A stretch of DNA of 64,000 nucleotides from Thermoplasmatota archaeon (GTDB taxonomy: Archaea; Thermoplasmatota; Thermoplasmata; UBA10834): contig JAHIRF010000008.1 of assembly GCA_018818785.1 (NCBI GenBank), forward strand, positions 149,121 to 213,120, read 5' to 3'. The notes beneath the pieces are model-generated. The model made no database searches. It saw only the letters and a list, made by a program, of their open reading frames with translations, and was not told the origin of the DNA. This document shows, in pieces, positions 16,748 to 25,616 of this stretch; the first letter of the stretch is position 1; each line of letters opens with the position of its first letter. The position numbers and the translations under genes were made by a program.

Positions 16748-17137
16748 TCAGTATACATACGCCAGGAGCTTGCCCCCGACGCCTCCTTTCTTTGCCTCGG
16801 AGTGGTTCACGACCCCCTTGGTGGTCGTGAGTATCAGCACGCCGAAGTCCTGGGCAGGAAGGTATCTCGCCTCGAACTTCTCGAGGTCGGTCGTCTTCAC
16901 CGAGTACCTTGGTCTTATGACCCCGCAATTGTTTATCTGGCCGGCCAGAGTGACTTTGAACATGCCGCTCCTTCCATCCTCCAGCAGCTCGAACTGCTTG
17001 ATGTATCCGCTCTCCTCCATCACCCGGAGGACGCGTCCGATGAGCTTGGACGACGGCTTGATGTAGCATTCTCCCTTACCGACTTTCTCTGCGTTCTTGA
17101 TGGTAACCATCGCGTCATTGAGTGTATCTTGTTGCAT
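16748..17137 (-). CDS. rps8: ribosomal protein uS8
   Basis: 129 residues. Primary 16S rRNA-binding protein. [15 protein letters not shown] at the start, [18 protein letters not shown], and the C-terminal [20 protein letters not shown] with the conserved GxLI.TT.G motif identify it. Good AGGTGACC ribosome-binding element upstream. Confidence 0.95.
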   Translation of the reverse strand: MQQDTLNDAMVTIKNAEKVGKGECYIKPSSKLIGRVLRVMEESGYIKQFELLEDGRSGMFKVTLAGQINNCGVIRPRYSVKTTDLEKFEARYLPAQDFGVLILTTTKGVVNHSEAKKGGVGGKLLAYVY

Positions 17138-17148
17138 TTCTGGTCACC

Positions 17149-17295
17149 TCATGAGTATTTCCTGAATCCAATCTGTGGGGCGATCTCTCTGAAGCACTGT
17201 CTGCACAAGTGGAGCCCATATCTCCTTACGAGCCCCCTCTTCCTGCCGCACCTCAGGCACCCTATCTTTCTTCCAAACTGTTTCTTAGGCTTCAA
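17149..17295 (-). CDS. rps14: ribosomal protein uS14 (zinc-binding form)
   Basis: A 48-residue gene between uS8 and uL5. It reads [20 protein letters not shown]... to ...[12 protein letters not shown]13, C16, C31 and C34 form the C2C2 zinc site of the archaeal uS14. The start is TTG 17295, which overlaps the uL5 stop by four bases (ATTGA) and follows a GAGGTGG ribosome-binding element inside the end of uL5. Length and gene order match the family. Confidence 0.95.
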   Translation of the reverse strand: MKPKKQFGRKIGCLRCGRKRGLVRRYGLHLCRQCFREIAPQIGFRKYS

Positions 17296-17804
17296 TCGAC
17301 CACCTCTATGTTGAACTTGGACCTTACAAACTCCTGGCCTTCTTCCGTCGTGATCCTATGGTCCTTCGGGATGGATCTCTTCATGACCCGTCGTATCCTC
17401 ACACGCTTGCCTGGTCGGCTCAACGAGATGCAGACATCTAGGCCGAATATGCCTATCTCCGGATCGTACTTCATGCCAGGGAAGTCCGTATAGTCCTGGA
17501 TGCCGAAGGAGAAGTTGCCTTCCGGGTCGAATGACCACTTGGCCAGCTTGTTCTCCCTGATCCAGAGTGCCTTCTTGACGAACTCCTCGGCCTCTTCGCG
17601 CCTAAGGGTGACCTTGCACCCAATGTCCTGTCCCTCCCTGATGCCGAGGTCCCTGTTCGTGGTCTTCGCGATCGTGCGCACGGGCTTCTTACCAGTGACC
17701 ATCGCCAGGACCTTCACGGCTTTCAGGAGACGTTCTCCGGCGTCGCCGGCACCGATATTCACCACGACCTTTTCCAGTCGTATGTCTCTCATAACGTCGC
17801 TCAT
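17292..17804 (-). CDS. rpl5: ribosomal protein uL5
   Basis: 170 residues, binds 5S r[21 protein letters not shown], the [22 protein letters not shown] segment, and [25 protein letters not shown] are family signatures. The ATG overlaps the eS4 stop by four bases. Confidence 0.95.
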   Translation of the reverse strand: MSDVMRDIRLEKVVVNIGAGDAGERLLKAVKVLAMVTGKKPVRTIAKTTNRDLGIREGQDIGCKVTLRREEAEEFVKKALWIRENKLAKWSFDPEGNFSFGIQDYTDFPGMKYDPEIGIFGLDVCISLSRPGKRVRIRRVMKRSIPKDHRITTEEGQEFVRSKFNIEVVD

Positions 17805-18511
17805 GCTACTTTCGCCTCCAGGAGCGTGATCTCAGGAGTCTTGTCGCCGACTACGAATACGTTCTTCTCGATGGTCGTCAGACCCTCCTTGAATGTCACT
17901 ATGTTCGCAGCGGAACCCCTCTTGACCTGGTAGCTGTCGACGGTCTGGAGGCTGCCCGGGTGCGAGCCTCCCGTGAGCAGCGCGACGCTGCCCTTGTCCA
18001 GCGTGAATGCCTTCAGGACCTTCTGGGACGGCACCTCTATCTTGAGCACATCGCCAGTCTTGTACTGATCCACAGGCAGGAGTATGTTCCTCCCGTCGTG
18101 GAGCGTCACCTGGGTCTTGCCCCCGCGTACGGTCGTCTTGTTGTCGACCCTCGCGAGCTTCCAGCCGCTCTCGTTCTCGTCAATCGGAGCGAGCTGCAGC
18201 CTGCCTTTGTAGTCCATCAGCATCCTGTAGCTCAGCTTCGTCTTCTTGATAGTCACGACATCCATCAGTCCGACCGGGAACTTGTAGTCCGTGACCACGC
18301 GTCCGTCGACCGCGATGTTCCTGCTGCTCAGTATGAGTTTCGCCTCTCTCGCGTTGTCACATACTTTCAACATGTCCCTCAGGACCGTCTCGATGGGTAT
18401 GCTGTCCATCATTGCGTGCGGTCCTGGCCTCGGCTTCGTGACCCAGTGGCTGGTCTTCCTTGTCACGGACCAGCTCCGGGGAGCCGTCATTCTCTTCATG
18501 TGCTTCTTCAC
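17801..18511 (-). CDS. rps4e: ribosomal protein eS4
   Basis: 236 residues. KHMKRMTAPRSWSV at the start is the archaeal eS4 signature. An S4-type RNA-binding segment (EAKLILSSRNIAVDGRVVTDYKFPVGLMDV) and a C-terminal KOW segment follow. The start is GTG 18511, with an AAGGAGG element seven bases before it, overlapping uL24 by four bases. Confidence 0.95.
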   Translation of the reverse strand: MKKHMKRMTAPRSWSVTRKTSHWVTKPRPGPHAMMDSIPIETVLRDMLKVCDNAREAKLILSSRNIAVDGRVVTDYKFPVGLMDVVTIKKTKLSYRMLMDYKGRLQLAPIDENESGWKLARVDNKTTVRGGKTQVTLHDGRNILLPVDQYKTGDVLKIEVPSQKVLKAFTLDKGSVALLTGGSHPGSLQTVDSYQVKRGSAANIVTFKEGLTTIEKNVFVVGDKTPEITLLEAKVA

Positions 18512-18891
18512 GCTCTCGCCTCCTTAAGGCTGTCGAGCTTGCGCTTTCTCCACGGATCGGATAGGTCCAGCTTGGTGATCAACACGTTCGACGGGTCGAT
18601 CGCCCTCGGTTTCTGTGTGCCGTCAGCCTTCGCGATCGTGATGTTCTCTATGATGATCTTGCATTCGTTGAGGTCCACGGAGGCGACCTTCGACTCGACG
18701 CCCTTCACGCCCTCGGGCCCTCTTACCACCTTGACGGTGTCGCCTCTCTTCACGGTAAGCGAACGCACGTTGTACTCACTCATGAGCGTGGAACTCAGAT
18801 GGGCTGCGACCATACGCCTCTTCTTGTGCAACGGGGCATTGGCCCTCGCCTTCCTCTGCTTCCCCGCCCTGGTGCTCTTAGTCGTTGTCAT
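18508..18891 (-). CDS. rpl24: ribosomal protein uL24
   Basis: 127 residues. KQRKARANAPLHKKRRMVAAHLS is the archaeal uL24 N-terminus, followed by the KOW motif VKRGDTVKVVRGPEGVKGVESKVA. ATG 18891 is chosen over the longer frame to 18942 because GAGGTG lies nine to ten bases upstream and the extra residues overlap uL14. Confidence 0.95.
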   Translation of the reverse strand: MTTTKSTRAGKQRKARANAPLHKKRRMVAAHLSSTLMSEYNVRSLTVKRGDTVKVVRGPEGVKGVESKVASVDLNECKIIIENITIAKADGTQKPRAIDPSNVLITKLDLSDPWRKRKLDSLKEARA

Positions 18892-18902
18892 TCCTGAACA
18901 CC

Positions 18903-19301
18903 TCACACTATCATGGACGCCGTCGCTGCGATCCGAGGCCATCTCTCGGCGGCCTCTCTCGCCACGGGTCCCTTGATATCCGTACCTTTGGTCTCACCAG
19001 TCTCGGTCACGATGACCACTGCGTTGTCGTCGAACTGGACCATCGTGCCCTCGGGCCTCCTGAACGCCCTCTTCTGACGGACTATGACTGCCCTCATGAC
19101 CTGCTTCCTCGTCTCCGGTGAGCCCTTCTTGACCGTCACCACGATTACTTCGCCAAGGGCGCCTGCCGGATACCTCCTCTTCACACCGTGCCAGTTCAGA
19201 ACGGCGATTACCTCGACGATCTTGGCCCCCGTGTTGTCTATGCAATCGAGCCTCGCCCCGGTCGGTATGCCCCTGGTCTGTCTTCCTGGAACTCCTTTCA
19301 T
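18903..19301 (-). CDS. rpl14: ribosomal protein uL14
   Basis: 132 residues. RGIPTGARLDCIDNTGAKIVEVI and GEVIVVTVKKGSPETRKQVMRAVIVRQK are uL14 hallmarks. ATG 19301 sits six bases after AGGTG; GTG 19310 lies inside that element. It borders uS17. Confidence 0.95.
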   Translation of the reverse strand: MKGVPGRQTRGIPTGARLDCIDNTGAKIVEVIAVLNWHGVKRRYPAGALGEVIVVTVKKGSPETRKQVMRAVIVRQKRAFRRPEGTMVQFDDNAVVIVTETGETKGTDIKGPVAREAAERWPRIAATASMIV

Positions 19302-19311
19302 CGCGGCCACC

Positions 19312-19671
19312 TCACTTCCTGTTCTCTATTACGACGTATGATACGCGCTTGCTGAGAGGCCTGCACTCCATGATGCTGACCTTGTCCCCGAGCTTGGCTA
19401 GCTGGCAGGGCGGAGAATGAGCGAGGTACTTGCTGGTCCTCTTCTCATACCTCTCGTACTTGGGCACGTATTTCATGTGCTCCCTCTCAACGACTACTGT
19501 GCCCTGCATCTTGGCCGAGACTATCGTGCCGCTCAAGACGGTGCCCCTCACAGGGAGCTTTCCGTGGAACGGACAGTGGATGTCTTCACAGCCTTCCATC
19601 GGCGGCACGACGTCCAGCCCTATATCGTTCGCCTTGGGCTTGTCGCCCGCCTCTTTTGACTTGTCTGCCAT
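19312..19671 (-). CDS. rps17: ribosomal protein uS17
   Basis: 119 residues, an OB-fold 16S rRNA-binding protein of the archaeal type. A hydrophilic N-terminal extension is followed by [45 protein letters not shown] and the [15 protein letters not shown] segment. Standard gene order. Confidence 0.95.
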   Translation of the reverse strand: MADKSKEAGDKPKANDIGLDVVPPMEGCEDIHCPFHGKLPVRGTVLSGTIVSAKMQGTVVVEREHMKYVPKYERYEKRTSKYLAHSPPCQLAKLGDKVSIMECRPLSKRVSYVVIENRK

Positions 19672-19688
19672 CGTACTTCACCTTCGTG

Positions 19689-19952
19689 TCATCGTACTTT
19701 CTTGATCCTGTCTTCAGGTCTGAATTTGATGTCCTTGCCGGAGACCTTGAATGCATGCGAACCCTCCCTGAAGAGGAACTCACAGCACTCCTTCGGCACG
19801 ACCTTCTCGGCCCCCTCGTGCTCTATGACGAATGTGTTCCTCGTCTCGTCCACGACCTTGCCGCGGATCTCGAGGTACGAAGCACATGTCGCCTGCACGA
19901 TCTCTACTTCGAGGCCTATCAGTTCGCGCCTTCGGAAGTCACCTGCCTTCAT
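19689..19952 (-). CDS. rnp1: RNase P protein component 1 (Rpp29)
   Basis: 87 residues. Protein subunit of archaeal RNase P, which removes 5' leaders from pre-tRNA. RRELIGLEVEIVQA, the EIRGKVVDETRNTFVIE strand pair and the C-terminal PEDRIKK match Rpp29/aRpp29. ATG 19952 is chosen because the upstream frame to 20000 only overlaps the aIF1 gene. It is encoded between aIF1 and uS17, the usual archaeal place. Confidence 0.93.
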   Translation of the reverse strand: MKAGDFRRRELIGLEVEIVQATCASYLEIRGKVVDETRNTFVIEHEGAEKVVPKECCEFLFREGSHAFKVSGKDIKFRPEDRIKKVR

Positions 19953-19959
19953 GCTCGGT

Positions 19960-20259
19960 TTACCTGCTGTCCACGGAGAAGCCCAGCTCCTCCAGGACAT
20001 CCTTCACCTTCTTCTTGTGGTCGCCCTGCAGCTCTATCTTCCCGTCCTTGTAGGTCCCTCCGGCGGCGCACCGTGTCTTGAGCTTCCTCGCGAGGTCTTC
20101 CATGTCTATCTCACCCGAGTTTATCCCGACGATCACGGTCATCACCTTTCCGTAGCGCCTAGTGTCCGTTAAGATGCGTATCTGTTGCTGCTCTTTGGCG
20201 ATCTGTTCACACATGCACAGTTCTTCAGGCAATCCACAAACCGAGCAAATACCAGCCAT
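19960..20259 (-). CDS. translation initiation factor aIF1 (SUI1 family)
   Basis: 99 residues. Guides start-codon selection on the small subunit. An N-terminal zinc-like cluster (CSVCGLPEELCMC, residues 5-17) precedes the SUI1 domain, with RRYGKVMTVIVGI, the LKTRCAAGGTYKDGKIELQGDH segment and VLEELGF. The ATG overlaps the uL29 stop (TAATG). aIF1 within the ribosomal operon is normal for Euryarchaeota. Confidence 0.94.
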   Translation of the reverse strand: MAGICSVCGLPEELCMCEQIAKEQQQIRILTDTRRYGKVMTVIVGINSGEIDMEDLARKLKTRCAAGGTYKDGKIELQGDHKKKVKDVLEELGFSVDSR

Positions 20260-20576
20260 TACTTCTTCTCCTCCTTCTCCTGGGCATCATTCTCCTTCTT
20301 CTTCGCAGAAGTCGAAGCCTTCTTCGGGGAAGCCCCGATCCCCTTGGCCTTCGCCTTCGCAGGAGCGGCCTTCTCCGCCCTCTCCTTCTCGAGCATGATA
20401 GTGAACATCCTGGCGACGTTGGTCCTCAGCGCCCTGATCTTACCAGGGCTGGCTGGCGCGCCACCCATCGCCGCGACGCCGCGTTCGTGCATGAGCTCGT
20501 CCTTGAGCTCCTGTAGCTTGATGGTCCGGTCCTCCGGCCTCATATCCCTGATATCCTTCGTCTTGAGAAGAGCCAT
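20259..20576 (-). CDS. rpl29: ribosomal protein uL29 with Lys/Ala/Glu tail
   Basis: 105 residues. The uL29 core (about 1-67) has MRPEDRTIKLQELKDELMHERG and IRALRTNVARMFTIM. A low-complexity Lys/Ala/Glu tail of about 35 residues follows, which most archaeal uL29 proteins lack. uS3, uS19 and eL43 carry similar tails in this genome. Confidence 0.93.
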   Translation of the reverse strand: MALLKTKDIRDMRPEDRTIKLQELKDELMHERGVAAMGGAPASPGKIRALRTNVARMFTIMLEKERAEKAAPAKAKAKGIGASPKKASTSAKKKENDAQEKEEKK

Positions 20577-20581
20577 CTATC

Positions 20582-21487
20582 TCACTCCTTCGTCTCCGCT
20601 GGCGCCTCGACCTTTGGCGCATCGGGCGTCTCCTTGGCGGGAACTGGTTCTGTCGCTTCGGCCTTCTTCTCCTCGACTTCCTTCTTCTTGGTGGCGCGCT
20701 TCCTGGGCTTCTTCTCCTCACCCGCAGCGCCAGCCTCGGTCGCGTCCTTCTTCTTCGGGGAACGTCTCTTTGGCTTCTCCTCGTCATCCGCGGCCTTCTT
20801 GAGATTCTGGACCGCCTCGTCGACCTTCTTCTCCTCTTCCTTCGCGGTCTCCTTCTTCTGAACCGGGACCTCGGGCTTCTCCTCGACCGGTGCTGGCGGT
20901 ATGATATCTATCTCATCCGGCAGTCTAGCGTTCGGATCCATTATCCTGACGGTGATGCCTATCACTCCGGGCTTCAACTTGGCGACGGCGAATCCGTTGT
21001 GCATGAACACCAGCTTGACATGGCCGCAGTACTTGATGTGCCCGTCCTTGAACTTCTCAGTCCTGTGCCTCTGTCCGGTCAGCTTGCCGGATATGACGAC
21101 CTGGCATCCCCTCGCGCCGGATTCCATGATCCTCCTGACGGTGGAGTGTCCCGCCCGTCTGAAGTGCCATCCACGCTCGAGTGCGTTCGCCAGCTTCTCC
21201 GCCATGATCTGCGCGTTCAGGTTGGGGTTTTCCACTTCCTGCACCTCGATCTGCGGGTTGCTGTACTTGAAATCCTCTTCGATCGCTTTGGTGAGGCTCT
21301 TGATCGCCTCTCCTCTGCGGCCGATGACGAGCCCAGGCCTCTCCGTTATGAGCGTGACCCTGGTGCCCATGGGGGTCCTCTGCACGTCCAATCCTCCGAA
21401 GCCGGCCCTGCTGACTCTCTTCTGCACGAACTCCTTCAGCAGGACTCTGCGGACATTCTCAGTGACGAATTTTCTCTCACTTGCCAT
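20582..21487 (-). CDS. rps3: ribosomal protein uS3 with long charged C-terminal tail
   Basis: 301 residues. The first 200 or so are a normal archaeal uS3: the KH domain with RPGLVIGRRGEAIKSL and GWHFRRAGHSTVRRIMESGARG, then LVFMHNGFAVAKLKPGVIGITVRI. About 100 residues of Lys/Glu/Ala/Pro low complexity follow, with SPKKK and RATKKK blocks. Five bases from uL29. Confidence 0.94.
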   Translation of the reverse strand: MASERKFVTENVRRVLLKEFVQKRVSRAGFGGLDVQRTPMGTRVTLITERPGLVIGRRGEAIKSLTKAIEEDFKYSNPQIEVQEVENPNLNAQIMAEKLANALERGWHFRRAGHSTVRRIMESGARGCQVVISGKLTGQRHRTEKFKDGHIKYCGHVKLVFMHNGFAVAKLKPGVIGITVRIMDPNARLPDEIDIIPPAPVEEKPEVPVQKKETAKEEEKKVDEAVQNLKKAADDEEKPKRRSPKKKDATEAGAAGEEKKPRKRATKKKEVEEKKAEATEPVPAKETPDAPKVEAPAETKE

Positions 21488-21510
21488 GTAATATCCTCCT
21501 TCGAAGGCGA

Positions 21511-21960
21511 CTAGGACGCCTCGACCTCCTCTAGTATGATCTCTATATTGGTGGTCTGCTCGTTCCAGGGCGTGCTTCTGCCCTGCGCCCTCGGCATGAA
21601 GGACTTCTCGATCCTGCCCCTGTGGGCGCAGGCGACCTTGATCTTCATGTTGTCGGCGTCCAGACCTTTGTACTCGGCGTTCGCCCTGGCGCTCTCGACC
21701 ACTTCGAGGATCGCCTTGGCGGCATTCACGGGGTACTTGGCCGGGCCAACCCCTGGTTTCGGGCTGACGTACTTCTTGTATCTTGTATGGGGAACGGCCA
21801 CTTTCAGCTCGATGACTCCTTGGAGATACTCCTTCGCCTTCTCAACGGTCATGCCCTTGAGTTCCTTCAGTACCTCTCTGCAGTTCTTGGGTGAGACGCC
21901 CCTCTCCTTGCCTATCGCCTTCGAGGTCTTCTCCGGGTCGGTTTCCTGTGTGTATCCCAT
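21511..21960 (-). CDS. rpl22: ribosomal protein uL22
   Basis: 149 residues, the long archaeal form. ASKAIGKERGVSPKNCREV-type N-terminus (here SKAIGKERGVSPKNCREVL), YKKYVSPKPGVGPAKYPV, and the rRNA hairpin ending RAQGRSTPWNEQTTNIEIIL identify it. Confidence 0.95.
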   Translation of the reverse strand: MGYTQETDPEKTSKAIGKERGVSPKNCREVLKELKGMTVEKAKEYLQGVIELKVAVPHTRYKKYVSPKPGVGPAKYPVNAAKAILEVVESARANAEYKGLDADNMKIKVACAHRGRIEKSFMPRAQGRSTPWNEQTTNIEIILEEVEAS

Positions 21961-21969
21961 GTAAATCCC

Positions 21970-22572
21970 TCACTTCAGCGGCATGAACTTGGACGATCTC
22001 GTGGCACCGACACCTAGACCGCTGTGGTTCACGGTCCTCCTAGTGAGAGCGAACTCTCCCAGGGCATGTCCGATCATCTCGGACTTGATCTCGACCATCT
22101 GGAACTCCTTCCCGTTGTACACGTGCACCGTCTTGCCCACGAAGTCTGGGAGTATCGGTATCTCCCTCCTGTGGGTCCTGATCGGGACGTCAGATTTCCT
22201 GAGCTTGTCGACGAAAGTCTGCTGCTCCTCGTTGAGTCCACGGATATATGATCTGCGGGGTCTCGCGGGCAACAGTTCGATTATGTCTGCAAGCGGCATC
22301 TTCTGGAGCTCCTCCAGCGAGTATCCGCGGTATGTGAATTCCTTCTTCCTTCTGGCCTGTATCTGGCTCCTCTTCTTCCTGAGCTTTCTCCTCGCGGCTT
22401 TGGCTGACCCCACGTGTCTCGCAGAGGGCTTCATCTTCTTCTGCATCGGGGCGGTCGCTGGAGCGACTGCGGCAGCTGCTGCCGTCTTCGGAGCCGCTGC
22501 TGCAGGAGCCGCTGCTGCCTTCCCCTTGTCTTGGGCAGGAGCCTTGGCAGTTGCCTTCTTCTCTTCGGCCAT
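21970..22572 (-). CDS. rps19: ribosomal protein uS19 with Ala/Pro-rich N-terminal extension
   Basis: 200 residues. The core starts near residue 75 (RKKEFTYRGYSLEELQKM) and contains IPILPDFVGKTVHVYNGKEF and the GEFALTRRTVNHSGLGVGATRSSKFMPLK end. The first 45 residues are almost pure Ala/Pro/Lys, followed by a basic KAARRKLRKKRSQIQARRK stretch. The extension is unusual in length for uS19. Confidence 0.94.
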   Translation of the reverse strand: MAEEKKATAKAPAQDKGKAAAAPAAAAPKTAAAAAVAPATAPMQKKMKPSARHVGSAKAARRKLRKKRSQIQARRKKEFTYRGYSLEELQKMPLADIIELLPARPRRSYIRGLNEEQQTFVDKLRKSDVPIRTHRREIPILPDFVGKTVHVYNGKEFQMVEIKSEMIGHALGEFALTRRTVNHSGLGVGATRSSKFMPLK

Positions 22573-22574
22573 GT

Positions 22575-23279
22575 CTACACCTTCCTTACTTTCTTCTTGG
22601 GCGCCAATCTACCGACCTTCCTGCCCGGTGGCGTGTTCCTTCCGACGCTGGATTGCGTACCAACGTGTGGGTGACTGCCACCACCGTGCGGGTGGTCTAC
22701 CGGGTTCTTGGCCACACCCTTCACTGAGAAATATGCTTTCGACTTCGCGCCGTATGCGTGGAACTTCTTTCCTGCTTTCGCGAAGGGCTTCTCCGTGTGC
22801 CCTCCGCCGGATACGAGTCCCACCGTCGCGATACATTTATTGTCAATATCCTTGAACTTGCCAGACGGCAACAGGACTACGGTCTTCGCGCCGTGGCTGA
22901 CGATCGTTGCCGCGTTCCCGGCAGTCCTCGCGAGCTTGCCACCGTCTCCCGGCTGCAGCTCGATGTTGTGGAGCAACGTACCCTCGGGCATGTCCCCGAC
23001 GGGCATCGTGTTGCCAGCGGTTATCGCACCCCTTCTTCCGAAGGTGACCTCCTGGCCGACCAAGATCCCATCCGGCGCCAGCATCCAGTGCTCGGCGCCG
23101 CCGTATTCGACCTTGGCCAAAGGTGCGATCCTGCCCGCCTCGTGTTTGAGCTCGGTGATCGTACCGTTGACAGTCTCCTTCAGTTTCGGGTGCTTCGCAT
23201 CAGTGAACCTGAGGTGACTCGGGGATCGATATCTTCCGAACCCGCGCCCTCTCCTCTGTGTTATCAGCCTCTTTCCCAT
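22575..23279 (-). CDS. rpl2: ribosomal protein uL2
   Basis: 234 residues. MGKRLITQRRGRGFGRYRSPSH start, and the peptidyl-transferase-proximal VDHPHGGGSHPHVG loop with the family's conserved His. The C-terminus GRNTPPGRKVGRLAPKK is typical of archaea. Confidence 0.96.
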   Translation of the reverse strand: MGKRLITQRRGRGFGRYRSPSHLRFTDAKHPKLKETVNGTITELKHEAGRIAPLAKVEYGGAEHWMLAPDGILVGQEVTFGRRGAITAGNTMPVGDMPEGTLLHNIELQPGDGGKLARTAGNAATIVSHGAKTVVLLPSGKFKDIDNKCIATVGLVSGGGHTEKPFAKAGKKFHAYGAKSKAYFSVKGVAKNPVDHPHGGGSHPHVGTQSSVGRNTPPGRKVGRLAPKKKVRKV

Positions 23280-23288
23280 GTAAGCACC

Positions 23289-23576
23289 TCAGAATATTCC
23301 TATCCTCATGCCAATCTCCTCTGCGGAGTAGCCTTCCTTCAATTTGATGATCGCGTGCTTGCCGTCCTTCGATATCTTGATATTTATCTTGTCCACCTTC
23401 GCGTCGAACCGCTCCTCGAAGGCCTTCTTGATCTCCGGCCTCCTGGCGTCCCTGCGGACCACGAATTCCAGCCTGTTGCCGTCCTTGAGGTCCTGGGATG
23501 GTGTTCCAGACATCGCGTTCATCGTCTTCTCAGTCACATACGGATGAAGTAGGACCTGTCGTCTCAGGAGCTTCAC
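23289..23576 (-). CDS. rpl23: ribosomal protein uL23
   Basis: 95 residues from GTG 23576. LLHPYVTEKTMN, LEFVVRRDARRPEIKKAFEERF and VDKINIKI are uL23 motifs. It forms part of the exit-tunnel rim where SRP and translocon dock. The GTG overlaps the uL4 stop (GTGA) and is preceded by GGGGGTGG; the earlier GTG at 23585 is less well placed. Confidence 0.93.
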   Translation of the reverse strand: MKLLRRQVLLHPYVTEKTMNAMSGTPSQDLKDGNRLEFVVRRDARRPEIKKAFEERFDAKVDKINIKISKDGKHAIIKLKEGYSAEEIGMRIGIF

Positions 23577-24400
23577 GAGCTCCACCCCCTTATCTCTTCC
23601 AGAGCCGCCTCTGACAGGACCATCAGCCTACCTGCATCGCCGCCAGGCGCCAATAGCGACGCATTCAGCGACTTTGGGGTGGCGATATCCACACCCGTCA
23701 GGTTCCTGAGGCTCTTGCCTCCTTCGCAGTCCCTCTTGGAGAGCACCACGAGCAAGCTCTTCGGGGTCCTGTATCTCCTGCCCCTCATCTTGCCCTTGCC
23801 TGCGCGGACGCTCCTGCCGTCGATCGCCCTCAGGACATCGTCGTAGACACCGATCGACTCGAGCGCCTCGACCGCATCCTTCGTGCTCTTCAATGATTCC
23901 AGGCCGTCCTTCACGACGACCGGCATCGTCAATTCGTCCTTGAACTGGTGACCCCTGGCCTTCACCAGGTCTGTCGAGCTGGTTGCTCCGAGCGCGGAGA
24001 CCTTGGCCAGGTACATCTCCTTCTTGTTGATCTTCTTGCCCAGGTCCTTATCGACCTTTGGCGGGTGCGCACGCCTGCCACCGACGTTGTTCGGTGATTG
24101 TGCAGCGTTCGAGCCGCCCTTGATCCTCTGGACCCTGGCGACTCCGCGACCCTTGCCCCATGTCTCGACTGAGTGGCGGCTGCCGCTCCACCTGCCCGGC
24201 CCGTAGGGCTGCCTCGCGTTCGCCTCTATGGCGACGACCGCCCTGTGGATCACATCGGTCCTCAGCTCGTTCTTGAATATCTCGGGCAGATCCCTCTCGC
24301 CCGAAACATCACCCTTGAGATCGTAGACATTGACCTTGCCGGAAGCGGCCAGAACCTTGGATTCGTCTGCCTTTATTTTCTTCACTTTCTTCTCGGCCAT
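23573..24400 (-). CDS. rpl4: ribosomal protein uL4
   Basis: 275 residues, with VNVYDLKGDVSGERDLPEIF, the PYGPGRWSGSRHSVETWGKGRG loop, and GGRRAHPPKV. The start ATG 24400 avoids the overlap with uL3 that the longer frame to 24436 would need. uL4 autoregulates S10 operons in bacteria; whether it does so in archaea is not known. Confidence 0.94.
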   Translation of the reverse strand: MAEKKVKKIKADESKVLAASGKVNVYDLKGDVSGERDLPEIFKNELRTDVIHRAVVAIEANARQPYGPGRWSGSRHSVETWGKGRGVARVQRIKGGSNAAQSPNNVGGRRAHPPKVDKDLGKKINKKEMYLAKVSALGATSSTDLVKARGHQFKDELTMPVVVKDGLESLKSTKDAVEALESIGVYDDVLRAIDGRSVRAGKGKMRGRRYRTPKSLLVVLSKRDCEGGKSLRNLTGVDIATPKSLNASLLAPGGDAGRLMVLSEAALEEIRGWSS

Positions 24401-24404
24401 CGAA

Positions 24405-25409
24405 TCACACTCCCTGTTTTGATTCAAGTGATACAAAAGTGACCTGCGGCGCTTCCGACAGTTTGATTCCGATGTCCCTCACGGGTTCCCTGAGCCTTAT
24501 CAGACGCTTCGAGGGTCCCGGCACCGACCCGTGCAACAGGACGTACGAGTTGGACACATTCCCATAGTGGAGGAAACCTCCCTTGGGTGTGATCTCCTCG
24601 CCCTTCTCACCGATCTTGAGTATGCGCTTGTTGAGCTCGGTCCTCTGGTGGAATCCTATCTGTCCACCCTGCGGGACAGTGGGGTGGACGTAGTTCGGCC
24701 TCTTTTGGCCGAGGGTACCGATGAGTCTCCTGTGCTTGCTGTTCTTGTGCATGAGTAGCTTGGTGCCCCAACGCTTGGTCACACCCTGCCATCCTCTGCC
24801 CTTGGTGATGGATGCGACATCGACCATCTCGCCATCCTTCGTAAAATCCTTGACTGTGACTGGCTTGCCGAGGATCTCCTTTGCGTAATTCATCCTGTCC
24901 TCGAGCTTCGCTCCGCCGATCCTGACTTCCATCATCTCGGGCCTCTTCTTGGGCAGCCCGCTCACCAGCACTGGCTGTGTGTACATGATGGCCCGGATAT
25001 CGTCATATTCCAGCTTGTCGGTCTTCTTCCAGGCGGATGCCTCATCGTAATCCTTCGGGACCGGGAACTTCCTTGAGAGTTCCTTGTCCAACTTCTTCGC
25101 CCAGACCTCTCCCACGACCTTCTTGCCGTAGGCAGTCTCAGCATAGAATCGTATTCCGCATACTTTCATGGGTGGGACCTCGAGCACCGTCACGGGGATC
25201 TGTATCTCCTGTCCGGCGGTCGTGCTCCTGGGCCTGTAATCCACGACGAATGCGTGAGTCATTCCGGCCTTGTAGCCTGCGAACCCTTGCAGCTTCGCGC
25301 CATCTCCATCCGACTCGGGCCACGTGGAGACTCTGGCGGTTATGCTCCTGGCTCTCTTCCTGGGAGAATATCCCCTCGAGCCTTTTCTTGGGCTTCTTCT
25401 GGTTGACAT
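24405..25409 (-). CDS. rpl3: ribosomal protein uL3
   Basis: 334 residues. First gene of the long ribosomal operon. RRSPRKGSRGYSPRKRA start, GFAGYKAGMTHAFVVD, the GKPVTVKDF segment and the GRGWQGVTKRWGTKLLMHKNSKHRR loop near the peptidyl-transferase centre. It is preceded by a leader of about 190 bases with inverted repeats. Confidence 0.95.
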   Translation of the reverse strand: MSTRRSPRKGSRGYSPRKRARSITARVSTWPESDGDGAKLQGFAGYKAGMTHAFVVDYRPRSTTAGQEIQIPVTVLEVPPMKVCGIRFYAETAYGKKVVGEVWAKKLDKELSRKFPVPKDYDEASAWKKTDKLEYDDIRAIMYTQPVLVSGLPKKRPEMMEVRIGGAKLEDRMNYAKEILGKPVTVKDFTKDGEMVDVASITKGRGWQGVTKRWGTKLLMHKNSKHRRLIGTLGQKRPNYVHPTVPQGGQIGFHQRTELNKRILKIGEKGEEITPKGGFLHYGNVSNSYVLLHGSVPGPSKRLIRLREPVRDIGIKLSEAPQVTFVSLESKQGV

Positions 25410-25451
25410 CTACTATCCCTCTTCTTGAAGCGACAGACCTGGCTGAACAAA

Positions 25452-25597
25452 CTCGAATAGTTCGAGCACACAGTCCGAGGCATCACTTCTCGGCCGTGAC
25501 GCCTCGTGCACGCCTGAAAATTTGTTCTGGCGCGAGTGATGGGTTGCTCATTAGGCATTGCCCAAACGGCGTCTGGCCGATACCGCCTCTGGTATCG
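25452..25597 (-). promoter_or_regulatory. structured 5' leader of the ribosomal operon (three inverted repeats)
   Basis: Between the predicted transcript start (about 25598) and the uL3 ATG there are three hairpins. At 25578-25597, CGATACC/GGTATCG is a perfect 7-base stem with a 6-base loop, right at the mRNA 5' end. At 25476-25506 a stem of 6 + 4 pairs (CGAGGC/GCCTCG, then TCAC/GTGA) has one mismatch and a 9-base loop. At 25452-25466, CTCGAA/TTCGAG is a 6-base stem with a 3-base loop. This suggests post-transcriptional control by a ribosomal protein or termination control. The stems are seen directly; the function is inferred. Confidence 0.5.
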
Positions 25598-25616
25598 CAA
25601 TGTGGCGAATGGGGTA

